This document shows, piece after piece, positions 1 through 7,831 of a DNA stretch of 64,000 nucleotides (positions are counted from its first letter, which is position 1; the number at the start of each line of letters is the position of its first letter). The stretch lies in contig JBGSSF010000034.1 in the NCBI GenBank assembly GCA_041737175.1, forward strand, positions 1 through 64,000, given 5' to 3'. A program made the translations under genes and the position numbers. The notes under the pieces were generated by a model that worked only from the letters and a program-made list of their open reading frames with translations, did no database searches and was not told the DNA's origin. Source of the stretch: UBA5072 sp041737175 (GTDB lineage: Bacteria; Bacteroidota; Bacteroidia; Bacteroidales; UBA10428).

Positions 1-106
1 GTTGGATGCGAAAAATCAACTGCCAGAGATTGTCTGGTTACAGTCGGGCTACGCCCTCCTTTCACCAGACAATCTCTTTCAATATCAAAGATATCATCAA
101 TCCAAC
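1..106. repeat. Imperfect palindromic intergenic element
   Basis: A 14-base arm at 25-38 (AGAGATTGTCTGGT) is matched by its exact reverse complement at 64-77. A short GGGC-TAC-GCCC hairpin sits between them, and GTTGGAT at 1-7 is repeated inverted at 100-106. The element may extend left of the window. I see no gene here. Function is unknown; it could be a transcript-end hairpin of the gene to the left or a REP-like element. Confidence 0.5.
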
Positions 107-140
107 AAATGTCAAATGGCGCAAATATAGGGGTTAAATT

Positions 141-300
141 TCAATAACCGTGGGTGAAACCCACGGAGAGAATGACTGGATCTTGTCACAACCCTGAAAG
201 GGTTGAATTTGTTATGAAAATGCATGTGCAATATTCAACCCCTTCAGGGTTATGTATCCAGCGTATATTGCTTTCCGTGGGTTGCACCCACGGTTATTGA
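141..300. repeat. Nested palindromic REP-like element
   Basis: The outer arms TCAATAACCGTGGGT (141-155) and its exact complement (286-300) enclose two arms of 19 bases (190-208 and 233-251) that match with one mismatch. Each part is also a hairpin of its own: CCGTGGGT-GAA-ACCCACGG (148-166), AACCCT-GAA-AGGGTT (190-204) and CCGTGGGT-TGC-ACCCACGG (275-293). This palindrome-within-palindrome layout is typical of REP/BIME elements, and very similar motifs are, from memory, common between genes in Bacteroidetes genomes. The rest of 301-432 is AT-rich with no gene seen. Confidence 0.7.
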
Positions 301-432
301 GATTATGCCACTTCGTGGCTTGGCAAAATAATTGATGACTTGAAAATATTATGTTCTTTCAACTCATAATAAGGCATATATCAATTATTAAGCATCAACA
401 ATAATTCAACTGCAAGAATTTTCATAAAAAAT

Positions 433-480
433 ATGTCGTAGATATACGTCATTTTAAAATAAGACGTATATTTACGACAT
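433..480. promoter_or_regulatory. Tandem-dyad operator of the ars operon
   Basis: Arms of 18 bases at 433-450 and 463-480 are inverted copies with one mismatch (G441 against A). Each arm is also a dyad of the form CGTA-N4-TACG (437-448 and 465-476), and the two dyad centres lie 28 bases apart. A TATATTTA resembling the -7 box of Bacteroidetes promoters overlaps the right arm at 467-474. The site ends 20 bases before the arsR start, so binding of the ArsR dimer to both dyads could block RNA polymerase. The role is inferred from position and symmetry. Confidence 0.65.
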
Positions 481-500
481 AATTTAATATAGGACAAAAC

Positions 501-836
501 ATGGTTTACGCAAAGACACAATTGTTTGATGCAGAGCTTCAAATCAATGCGGAATTATTTAAGGCTCTGGCGCATCCGGCAAGACTGAGTATACTTAAAT
601 ACCTGGCTGAAACCAGAACCTGCATTACCGGTGATTTCTCGGACGAATTGCCTCTTAGCAGGACCACGGTAAGCCAGCATCTCAAGGAGCTGAAAGATGC
701 CGGTTTGATTGTGGGTACAATCGAGGGTGTGAAAACATGCTACTGCTTAAACTTATTGAAAATAAAGGAACTGAAAAGCCTGTCAGTGGATTTCTTTGAC
801 AAAATCATTTCTTCTGATCCTGTCTGTAGTAAATAA
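501..836 (+). CDS. arsR: ArsR-family metalloregulator
   Basis: This 111-residue winged-helix repressor matches the usual ArsR size. The recognition helix is visible at about residues 51-70 (LSRTTVSQHLKELKDAGLI), followed by a short wing. The classic ELCVCDL arsenic site is absent; candidate thiol ligands are C41 just before the recognition helix, C80/C82 and C109 near the C terminus. That placement suggests a variant metalloid site. It is the first gene of the ars operon, 15 bases before the efflux gene, and a strong inverted-repeat operator lies directly upstream. By family knowledge it should repress the operon until arsenite or antimonite binds. Confidence 0.9.
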   Translation: MVYAKTQLFDAELQINAELFKALAHPARLSILKYLAETRTCITGDFSDELPLSRTTVSQHLKELKDAGLIVGTIEGVKTCYCLNLLKIKELKSLSVDFFDKIISSDPVCSK

Positions 837-851
837 ATCAAATACCATCCT

Positions 852-1913
852 ATGGAAAATACTGTTAAAAAACTTTCCTTTTTCGACCGCTATCTCACAC
901 TGTGGATATTCCTTGTGATGTTTGCCGGAGTAATCATCGGATACTTTGCCCCCGGCATTTCAGGATTCTGGGATTCATTAAGCTCAGGTACTACGAATAT
1001 ACCAATTGCCATTGGCCTTATCCTGATGATGTATCCCCCTTTGGCCAAGGTAAAATACGAAAAGCTTCCCCTGGTCTTCAAAAACCTCAAATTATTGGGT
1101 TTATCGCTGACACAAAACTGGATCGTCGGCCCATTGGTCATGTTCTTTCTGGCGATCATATTCCTTCATAATCATCCCGGTCTCATGGTGGGTGTTATTT
1201 TGGTTGGCTTGGCCCGCTGCATCGCCATGGTTCTGGTTTGGAACGACCTGGCCAAAGGTGATACCGAACTTGCAGCCGGACTGGTAGCTTTTAATGCACT
1301 TTTCCAGGTATTTTTGTATTCGGTATATGCTTATGTATTCATAACCTTCTTACCACCACTTTTTGGTCTGAAAGGATCTGCCGTTGATGTGTCTATTTCT
1401 GAGATTGCGGTCACTGTATTGATCTATCTGGGGATTCCCTTTGCGGCAGGTTTAATTACCAATTTTCTTTTACGTAAGTGGAAAGGAAGTGAATGGTACT
1501 TTTCCAGTTTTATACCCAAGGTCTCCTGGCTTACTCCAATAGCGCTGCTATTTACAATCTTTGTAATGTTCTCTCTTAAAGGCGAAAAGATAATTGAATT
1601 GCCCATGGATGTTATCCGGGTTGCCATTCCTTATACCATCTACTTTGCCATGATGTTTTTTACCACCTTTTTCATCGCCAAATGGATGGGTGAAGGCTAT
1701 GAAAAATCAACCACGCTCGCATTTACTGCCGGAAGCAACGATTTCGAATTGGCAATAGCAGTTGGAATTGCCGTTTTCGGTATTAATTCACAGGTTGCCT
1801 TTGCCACTGTTATCGGACCGTTGGTCGAGGTGCCCGTGCTAATTTTATTGGTAAATGTCGCACTGCGGTTTAAGAAAAAATATTTTATTTCCGGTATTCT
1901 TTCTCAATCATAA
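852..1913 (+). CDS. acr3: Acr3-family arsenite efflux permease
   Basis: The 353-residue polytopic membrane protein has about ten hydrophobic segments and the Acr3 signature. The essential cysteine is in LARCIAMVLVW (C123), and the conserved acidic motif SNDFELAIAV lies in the ninth helix region. Acr3 exports arsenite through the inner membrane using the proton motive force; this is the bile/arsenite/riboflavin transporter superfamily and not the larger ArsB. It sits between arsR and arsC on the same strand. It has many hydrophobic residues but no odd features. Confidence 0.93.
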   Translation: MENTVKKLSFFDRYLTLWIFLVMFAGVIIGYFAPGISGFWDSLSSGTTNIPIAIGLILMMYPPLAKVKYEKLPLVFKNLKLLGLSLTQNWIVGPLVMFFLAIIFLHNHPGLMVGVILVGLARCIAMVLVWNDLAKGDTELAAGLVAFNALFQVFLYSVYAYVFITFLPPLFGLKGSAVDVSISEIAVTVLIYLGIPFAAGLITNFLLRKWKGSEWYFSSFIPKVSWLTPIALLFTIFVMFSLKGEKIIELPMDVIRVAIPYTIYFAMMFFTTFFIAKWMGEGYEKSTTLAFTAGSNDFELAIAVGIAVFGINSQVAFATVIGPLVEVPVLILLVNVALRFKKKYFISGILSQS

Positions 1914-1931
1914 TGCTCAGGAGGGTTAAAA

Positions 1932-2363
1932 ATGAAAATGAAAATTTTGATTCTATGCACGGGCAACAGCTGCCGTTCCCAAATGGCCCATGGTTTCATG
2001 CAGTCATTTGACAGTAATATCGATGTACATTCGGCCGGCACAATGCCTGCCAAACAGGTCAATCAAAAGGCCGTGAAAGTCATGCAGGAGATTGGTATTG
2101 ATATCAGCCATCATATACCTAAAATGGTGGATCAATATCTGAATGATGAATGGGATTATGTCATAACGGTATGTGACAGCGCCAATGAAACGTGTCCTGC
2201 TTTTTTCGGCAAGGTAAAGCACAGGCTTCATATTGGATTTGAAGATCCTTCGCATGCAATCGGAACTGATGAATTCATCTGGAGTGAGTTTCACCGTGTA
2301 CGTGATGAAATAAAAACTGCATTCTATAAATTATATATTGAACAAATAAAACCACAGTTATGA
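1932..2363 (+). CDS. arsC: Arsenate reductase, LMW phosphatase type
   Basis: This 143-residue protein has the low-molecular-weight phosphatase fold. The P-loop CTGNSCRS (C9 to R15) starts the protein, and the thioredoxin-coupled cysteine pair is at C81 and C88 (CDSANETC). It therefore belongs to the thioredoxin-linked ArsC family, which reduces arsenate to arsenite using a three-cysteine disulfide cascade. A clear Shine-Dalgarno AGGAGGG at 1919-1925 precedes the ATG, unusual in this phylum. Its TGA overlaps the ATG of the following arsM (ATGA), which indicates translational coupling. Confidence 0.93.
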   Translation: MKMKILILCTGNSCRSQMAHGFMQSFDSNIDVHSAGTMPAKQVNQKAVKVMQEIGIDISHHIPKMVDQYLNDEWDYVITVCDSANETCPAFFGKVKHRLHIGFEDPSHAIGTDEFIWSEFHRVRDEIKTAFYKLYIEQIKPQL

Positions 2364-3166
2364 ATCCAAAAGAGCTAAAGCTTATAGTAAAAGAGAAATA
2401 CAGTGAGATCGCCCTTCAAAATCCGGAATCGGGTCATGTATCCTGCGGATGTGGTTCAGGTTGCTGTGGTGATGTGAATTACACCGTTTTCAGTGATGAC
2501 TATTCCTAACTCACAGGATACAATCCTGAGGCCGATTTAGGTTTGGGTTGTGGTATCCCTACGGAATTTGCGCATATCAAATCCGGCGATACGGTTATTG
2601 ACCTCGGCTCAGGAGCGGGAAACGATTGTTTTGTCGCCCGGGCTTTAGCCGGTGAAGCAGGAAAGGTGATCGGTATTGATATGACGGAAGCTATGATAGA
2701 AAAAGCCCGGTCCAATGTTGCCAAACTGGGGTTTACCAATGTGGAATTCCGGCTGGGCGATATCGAAAACATGCCTGTAGAAGACAACACGGCGGATGTA
2801 ATTATCAGCAATTGTGTCCTGAATCTGGTACCCGACAAAACAAAAGCCTTTCAGGAAATATTCAGGGTACTGAAACCCGGTGGTCACATTTCTGTTTCAG
2901 ATGTGGTGTTACGCGGAAATCTCCCGACCGGGATCCAACAGGCTGCAGAAATGTATGCCGGTTGTGTTTCAGGAGCCATACAAAGGGAACAATACCTGCA
3001 GATCATGCGGGGGGCAGGTTTGAAAAGTATTACAATACTGAAGGAAAAGGAAACGCCTGTCCCTGATGAAATTTTATTGAATTACCTTGATCCGGCTCAA
3101 TTGTCTGAATTTAAAAAGTCAGGTACAGGCATTTTTAGCATCACGGTATATGCAGAAAAGAAATAG
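2360..3166 (+). pseudogene. arsM: Arsenite methyltransferase with in-frame TAA at codon 50
   Basis: Reading from the ATG that overlaps the arsC stop gives 49 residues with the Cys-rich motif CGCGSGCCG (residues 29-37). Then comes TAA at 2507-2509, and the same frame continues to 3166 with a normal SAM methyltransferase: DLGSGAGNDC (motif I), GLGCG, NCVLNL and AGCVSGA carry the usual arsenic-binding cysteines. No frameshift is needed. In homologues this spot usually reads as a Lys before a Gly-Tyr pair, and AAA to TAA is one base change. Possible outcomes are a dead gene, stop readthrough, or internal restart; the only nearby in-frame start is a TTG at 2543, which would lose the N-terminal motif. 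Sequencing error is also possible. Confidence 0.8.
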
Positions 3167-3203
3167 ATAATGATCTGATCTGTCCTTCAAATGAACAGGT
3201 CGA

Positions 3204-3395
3204 TTAATATTTCTGAAAATACTGCTTGAACTCAATCAGTGTGAAACTTCTGAATCGGCTCAGATCATCGTGATACACCCTGTAGGATGGCGGATATTCA
3301 GCCATGGTGGGAATATACTCGAAGTCATAAAAGTAGTTTTCATGAAATTTGACCTGTGGATCGTCGAACTTCTTAATACACTTGCACTTATACAT
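3204..3395 (-). CDS. Small hypothetical protein
   Basis: A 63-residue reading frame starts at the ATG at 3395 (MYKCKCIKKFDD). It is rich in Tyr, Phe and charged residues (YFYDFEY, YRVYHDD), as compact globular small proteins are, and has no signal peptide or membrane helix. The frame stays open upstream to 3452, but that part looks less protein-like. I do not recognise a family. It is convergent with arsM, 37 bases from its end. The composition suggests a real gene, but that is the only support. Confidence 0.45.
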   Translation of the reverse strand: MYKCKCIKKFDDPQVKFHENYFYDFEYIPTMAEYPPSYRVYHDDLSRFRSFTLIEFKQYFQKY

Positions 3396-3483
3396 AATGT
3401 CGGTTTTGTGGTAGCAGACGCAAAAGTAATATATTTTTAGCGGTTCTGACAAAAAAGTTTTAAACTTAGATTTGGGATTTGGT

Positions 3484-3539
3484 CTACAGCCTACAGCCTA
3501 CAGCCTGCAGCCTACAGCCTTTAGTCTACAGCCTAAAAT
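3484..3539. repeat. 7-bp tandem array (CTACAGC)
   Basis: Eight head-to-tail 7-base units run from 3484 to 3539. Five are exact CTACAGC, one is CTGCAGC and two are degenerate (CTTTAGT, CTAAAAT). The array lies between the small hypothetical gene and the promoter of the deoxyhypusine-synthase-like gene. Confidence 0.85.
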
Positions 3540-3565
3540 ATTCTTCAAAATTTCCTCTCATAAAC

Positions 3566-3595
3566 TTTGAATTACTAGTGAAGTTTATATATTTG
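3566..3595 (+). promoter_or_regulatory. Bacteroidetes-type promoter
   Basis: TTTG at 3566-3569 is followed after 18 bases by TATATTTG at 3588-3595, which fits the -33 TTTG and -7 TAnnTTTG consensus of the Bacteroidetes primary sigma factor. It would give a leader of about 50 bases for the gene at 3651. Confidence 0.6.
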
Positions 3596-3650
3596 TTCGG
3601 TTGGAAAATCCAATTTACTTGTGTAATAATCAATTCGTATTCTACCTAAA

Positions 3651-4667
3651 ATGACAGCAAAAAGGGAACTATTAAAGGAAACCATCGAACATATTGATAT
3701 CAAATCCTTCGATGCCACCCCGATTATTGAATCGATGAAAAAAATGTCGTTTTCATCGCGTGATACAGCCAATGCCGCGGATATGCTTTTAAAGATGGTA
3801 AGGGACAGAGAATGCACCAACATCCTGACACTGGCGGGAAGTACAAGCGCAGGAGGATGCATGCAGGTTTATGTGGATATGGTAAAGCACAATATGATTG
3901 ATGTTATTGTTGCCACCGGCGCCAGCATCATTGATATGGATTTTTTTGAGGCCATTGGTTTCAAGCATTATGTAGGCCGTACGGACGTTCCCGACAAGAA
4001 ATTGAGAGAGTATTACATCGACAGGATTTATGATACCTTCATTGATGAAGATGATCTTCAGGTTTGCGATAGCACCATCAAGGCGGTGGCTGATTCACTA
4101 AAGCCCAGGCCTTATTCATCACGCGAATTTATCCGCGAGCTGGGAAAATACCTCGTTGCCAATTCGGTGAAAAAAGACTCGCTGGTACAGACCTGTTATG
4201 AAAACAATGTTCCCATTTTTTGCCCGGCTTTTTCTGACAGCAGCGCCGGATTCGGACTGGTCAAGCACCAGTGGGAAAATCCGGATAAACATGTAACCAT
4301 CGATTCGGTGCGCGATTTCAGGGAGCTTACCATGATCAAGATGCAGGCTGAGACTACAGGTTTGTTTATGATCGGCGGTGGAGTACCCAAGAACTTCGCG
4401 CAGGATACCGTCGTATGCGCTGAAATCCTGGGCAAATCTGTTCCCATGCATAAATACGCCATACAGATTACTGTAGCCGATCCGCGCGACGGAGCCTGTT
4501 CCTCTTCAACCTTGCAGGAAGCTTCATCCTGGGGGAAGGTGGATACCAAATATGAACAAATGGTATACGCTGAGGCCACTACCGTCTTACCCCTGATCGC
4601 CAGCTTTGTTTATCACAGCGGGGCCTGGGAAAAGAGGAAGGCCAAGGAGTGGAGTAAGATCTTTTAG
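3651..4667 (+). CDS. Deoxyhypusine synthase family protein
   Basis: This 338-residue protein is a full-length member of the DHS family (PF01916). The NAD-site glycine stretch LAGSTSAGG is at about 61-69, GGGVPKNF at about 243-250, and SSTLQEASSWGKV holds the catalytic lysine position (K296, matching the lysine of the human enzyme in its SWGK motif). DHS enzymes move an aminobutyl group from spermidine to a lysine on eIF5A. Bacteria have no eIF5A, and characterised bacterial relatives act as homospermidine synthases, so polyamine chemistry is the likely role. The substrate cannot be told from sequence alone. It has its own promoter and faces the methyltransferase/ATP-grasp fusion gene. Confidence 0.85.
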   Translation: MTAKRELLKETIEHIDIKSFDATPIIESMKKMSFSSRDTANAADMLLKMVRDRECTNILTLAGSTSAGGCMQVYVDMVKHNMIDVIVATGASIIDMDFFEAIGFKHYVGRTDVPDKKLREYYIDRIYDTFIDEDDLQVCDSTIKAVADSLKPRPYSSREFIRELGKYLVANSVKKDSLVQTCYENNVPIFCPAFSDSSAGFGLVKHQWENPDKHVTIDSVRDFRELTMIKMQAETTGLFMIGGGVPKNFAQDTVVCAEILGKSVPMHKYAIQITVADPRDGACSSSTLQEASSWGKVDTKYEQMVYAEATTVLPLIASFVYHSGAWEKRKAKEWSKIF

Positions 4668-4681
4668 GTTGTAGGTTGTAA

Positions 4682-4791
4682 TTGTTGTGATTGTTGTGAT
4701 TGTTGTGATTGTTGTGATTGTTGTGATTGTTGTGATTGTTGTGATTGTTGTATGACTACAAGACTGCAAGACTGCAAAACTGCAAAACTGC
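4682..4791. repeat. Two adjacent tandem arrays (9-bp and 8-bp)
   Basis: Seven exact copies of TTGTTGTGA plus a partial copy occupy 4682-4751. They are followed by four copies of an 8-base unit (AAGACTGC twice, AAAACTGC twice) at 4760-4791. A looser CTAAAC-type repeat continues to about 4836. The arrays fill the gap between two convergent genes; no clear intrinsic terminator is seen there. Confidence 0.85.
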
Positions 4792-4838
4792 CCTAAATCC
4801 CTTAACCTAACCCCCTAAACCGCTAAACTGCTAAAAAG

Positions 4839-6881
4839 CTAATTCATCATCTGATCCAGTTCAATCGATTCGAATCGCTGCATATCTTCTTTAAGCAGAC
4901 CGTTTCCGTTCCCATTTCCGTTGCCGTTCCCATTACCATTAACATTACCATTACCGTTTCCATTGTTACTGAACCTTTGTTCAGCAGTCTGTAAAATGAA
5001 ACGCAGCATTTCGGCATATTCCATACCTTTGATAGTAGCCATCTTAGCCAGATGACCATCCCAACACCAGCCCGGATTAGGATTGACTTCAAGAAGCTTC
5101 GGAACACCCTGTTGATCGAATCTCCAGTCGAATCTGGCGTAATCCCTGCAGTTTAACCGCTCAAATAACTTCAGGCACTGTTCTGTAAGTATTTTCTCGG
5201 TTTCCTCGGGAAGATTGGCAGGTATTGATTTCAACAGTTTAAAATAAGGAGTATTTTCAAGCCATTTGGCCTCATAACCGCAAATTTTCGGCAATTCAGC
5301 CGGAAGAGCTGAATAGTCCTCTTCCGCAAAAGGCAAAATAGTATAGGATTCAGGCGGATTGCCGATTATCCCGATGGTTATTTCCTTTCCAGGTAAGAAT
5401 TCTTCCACAACAATCGGCTTGTCAAAGCCAACTTTTTCACGGATCTTGATGATCGCATCATTCAGTTCCTCAAAATTATTGGCCACACTTTCAGCAGTAA
5501 TGGCAATGCTGCTGTCACCATAATTCGGCTTGGCAATTACCGGAAAATCAATGTTCATATCAAAGACGTTATCCTCCGGTTTAATAAATACGGCGTCAGC
5601 GACAGGAATACCCATTTCCCTGGCAATTCCCCGAACTAGTGATTTGTCATAGCAATAAGCCAAACCCTGCGGACTTGCCCCGGTATAGGGGATGTTCAGC
5701 ATCTCAAGCAGAGCCGGAATGTGAAGCTCTTTATTGGGATCATTGACAAACCCTTCATCGCACAGATTCAATATGAAATCTGTACGAGGTCTTAGCTTAA
5801 TCAGATCATTCAACAATGAATTGTGATTGGAGAGATAGGTGAATTTATATTCATTGAGCCTGCTCAAAGCAATTTTTAAATGCCGGATGGTCGCCATATC
5901 ATTTTCATCAAAGGCCCCTGACGGTTTAACAGTATCCGGCCGGTCAGGATCACCCATAAGCACAACGACATTTTTTAACTCAGATTTTTTGATCCTGACA
6001 GGAGTCCATTCCTTCGATGCCTGGGCAGTTACAATAATACGCCGTTCCATCATGCCGAGATCTTGGTTCCTTTTGGAATCGGTTTCAAGATTTCCCTGGA
6101 ACATGACGTTTTTATAACCTGTCCGCTCAAACATGGTATCCAGAATCTCCTTGCTGTATAACCGTTCAGCATAAAACTGATCCAGGATGACTCCCTTGTT
6201 GATGTTCGAGATCACTTCACGGGATATCAACCGCTGGTTATCGGAGGCCAGTGACCGTTCACGGCATACAAAATGCTTGGTATCTATCCATTCCCAGCTC
6301 CGCTGGCTGAAATTCTCGCGGAGGTAATTTCCATCGGCAACATCAATCAGGAACTTGCCGAATGGTTTAAGCACGCGGAAAACCTCTTTCAGAATTTTTA
6401 TATCGTCTTCAGTGCTTTCAAAATAGCCAAAACTATTACCCAGTATCATGACCACATCAAATGTATCGGCAGGATAGGGAAGCTTTCTGGCATCTCCTTC
6501 CCTGAAATTGGCATTCAACTGCTCTGCAGTGCTTATATTCTTAGCCTTTCTGATAAGGTAATGTGAACGATCAAGCCCGTTTACATTTTTGAATCCCCTG
6601 CGGGCGAGTTCAAGGGAGTGCCTTCCCTGTCCACAGGCTAAATCGAGTATCACCATGTTCTTTTCAAGTCCCAATATCTCGGTAAACAGGTTTACCTCTT
6701 TGTGAGTGATCTGCATATCTTCAACCACATCGGCATCGGTTTTGAGATACATCGAATTAAAGATCCTCCTCCACCAGTCGGGTTGCAGATAGTGCTCAAG
6801 GTTTTCAACTGGTCCCAAGGATCCGTTTGGCGCCTGGCCGTTTTTTCTTGATCGTGAACCATTATTCCCGTTATGTTTCAT
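4839..6881 (-). CDS. SAM methyltransferase fused to Ddl-like ATP-grasp ligase
   Basis: The 680-residue protein has two enzyme halves. Residues about 60-290 are a class I methyltransferase: motif I VILDLACGQGRHS (78-90), acidic loop LDRS near 103, GDARKLPY near 129-136. Residues about 303-632 resemble D-Ala-D-Ala ligase ATP-grasp enzymes: YDKSLVR (411-417), PVIAKPNYGDSS (447-458), VVEEFLPGKEIT (491-502) and the metal-binding LLEVNPNPGW (596-605). Residues 640-661 are almost pure Asn-Gly repeats, encoded by a 6-base DNA repeat (4900-4964), and the N terminus is also Asn/Gly rich. There is no signal peptide. The likely job is ATP-driven ligation of an amino acid or similar carboxylate with methylation of substrate or product; the product is unknown. 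Both domains look catalytically intact. Confidence 0.85.
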   Translation of the reverse strand: MKHNGNNGSRSRKNGQAPNGSLGPVENLEHYLQPDWWRRIFNSMYLKTDADVVEDMQITHKEVNLFTEILGLEKNMVILDLACGQGRHSLELARRGFKNVNGLDRSHYLIRKAKNISTAEQLNANFREGDARKLPYPADTFDVVMILGNSFGYFESTEDDIKILKEVFRVLKPFGKFLIDVADGNYLRENFSQRSWEWIDTKHFVCRERSLASDNQRLISREVISNINKGVILDQFYAERLYSKEILDTMFERTGYKNVMFQGNLETDSKRNQDLGMMERRIIVTAQASKEWTPVRIKKSELKNVVVLMGDPDRPDTVKPSGAFDENDMATIRHLKIALSRLNEYKFTYLSNHNSLLNDLIKLRPRTDFILNLCDEGFVNDPNKELHIPALLEMLNIPYTGASPQGLAYCYDKSLVRGIAREMGIPVADAVFIKPEDNVFDMNIDFPVIAKPNYGDSSIAITAESVANNFEELNDAIIKIREKVGFDKPIVVEEFLPGKEITIGIIGNPPESYTILPFAEEDYSALPAELPKICGYEAKWLENTPYFKLLKSIPANLPEETEKILTEQCLKLFERLNCRDYARFDWRFDQQGVPKLLEVNPNPGWCWDGHLAKMATIKGMEYAEMLRFILQTAEQRFSNNGNGNGNVNGNGNGNGNGNGNGLLKEDMQRFESIELDQMMN

Positions 6882-7146
6882 CGGATGGTTAAATATTTTT
6901 TAGCGATTACTAATACAATAACTATGCAAGATTAATGATGTATGAGAAAAAATGAAAGAATTATTTTTCAATTGTTAATAAATATTTAAAAACGTTTGTT
7001 GTATTATTTTCTAACACATAAGAAATCAGTATGATAATACAAAAATACCTTTATGCATCAGCTGAATGTAAAAAAGATATGAACAGTTTAAGTACAGGCG
7101 GGACAACTAGTGCGGAAGGATTTCCATATACACGGAAAATGAATAT
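6882..7146. other. AT-rich intergenic region, possible 44-codon ORF
   Basis: This stretch should hold the promoter of the fusion gene (minus strand). A short plus-strand frame from ATG at 7031 to TAA at 7163-7165 encodes 44 residues (starts MIIQKYLYAS) and overlaps the end of the GNAT gene. It has no recognisable motif and may be chance. Confidence 0.25.
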
Positions 7147-7647
7147 TTATAATTGTTTCTCATAACAAACAAAAGGTGTCTTCTGATAGGCGGAAAGAAA
7201 AGAAGCTACTTCCTTAAAGTTCTGTTTTTCATATAATTGTCTTGCGCCTGCGCTTGGCTGAAACACGTCCAGGCGGATTGAATCAAATCCCTTTTCTTTG
7301 GCGATTTTCTGCGCAAAATCAACCATCATTTTTGCGATTCCCTGACCCTGCCAATTCGGATGCACTGCCATGTTCTGCAGGTACAAGGGTTTATGCTTGT
7401 CTGACGGGAAAGCAACATCTTTATAATCGTCGGGTTCAGTTTTATTCAGGGTCACCATACCCTTGCATACACCTTTGTCTTTTACAAGGTAAATAGAACC
7501 ACAATCCAGATCTTCCTGCATTCTCTCGGGCCCGGGGACGGCACTGTTCCAATGCCTGAGGCCTTTTTTGTTCATATCAAGGATACAAACTTTCAATAAA
7601 TAAAGTATTTCTATGAGGTCGGTCGGTTTTGCCTGTAAAATTTCCAT
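7147..7647 (-). CDS. GNAT-family N-acetyltransferase
   Basis: The 166-residue protein has the GNAT fold. The acetyl-CoA loop is at about residues 99-108 (WQGQGIAKMM), preceded by the strand LQNMAVHP and followed by DSIRLDVFQPSAGARQLYEK and the NFKEV end strand. It transfers an acetyl group to an unknown amine. The gene stands alone, divergent from the beta-helix lipoprotein. The substrate cannot be assigned. Confidence 0.85.
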   Translation of the reverse strand: MEILQAKPTDLIEILYLLKVCILDMNKKGLRHWNSAVPGPERMQEDLDCGSIYLVKDKGVCKGMVTLNKTEPDDYKDVAFPSDKHKPLYLQNMAVHPNWQGQGIAKMMVDFAQKIAKEKGFDSIRLDVFQPSAGARQLYEKQNFKEVASFLSAYQKTPFVCYEKQL

Positions 7648-7831
7648 CGGGCTAGGGATTTCTCAGTTCAATGTAAAAACCACCATGTTAACTATATGCA
7701 TTCATGAAATGATGAAAAATAACGTATTGCAAATGTGTACGAATATTCCATTATTTTTGTCATAAAAATAGTTAGTTTTTTTAAATATAAAATAACTTTT
7801 TGTTATTCATTTATATCGACATTCCCCGTTT

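Noticed and set aside
1..500. CRISPR-like array
   Set aside because: Repeats are inverted, not regularly spaced direct repeats; no cas genes are near.
3204..3452. 82-residue form of the small hypothetical protein
   Set aside because: The first 19 residues look less protein-like; the ATG at 3395 is preferred, but the evidence is weak.
4587..4769. Minus-strand frame of 60 codons with Thr-Thr-Ile repeats
   Set aside because: It is only the translation of the TTGTTGTGA tandem array and the end of the neighbouring gene.
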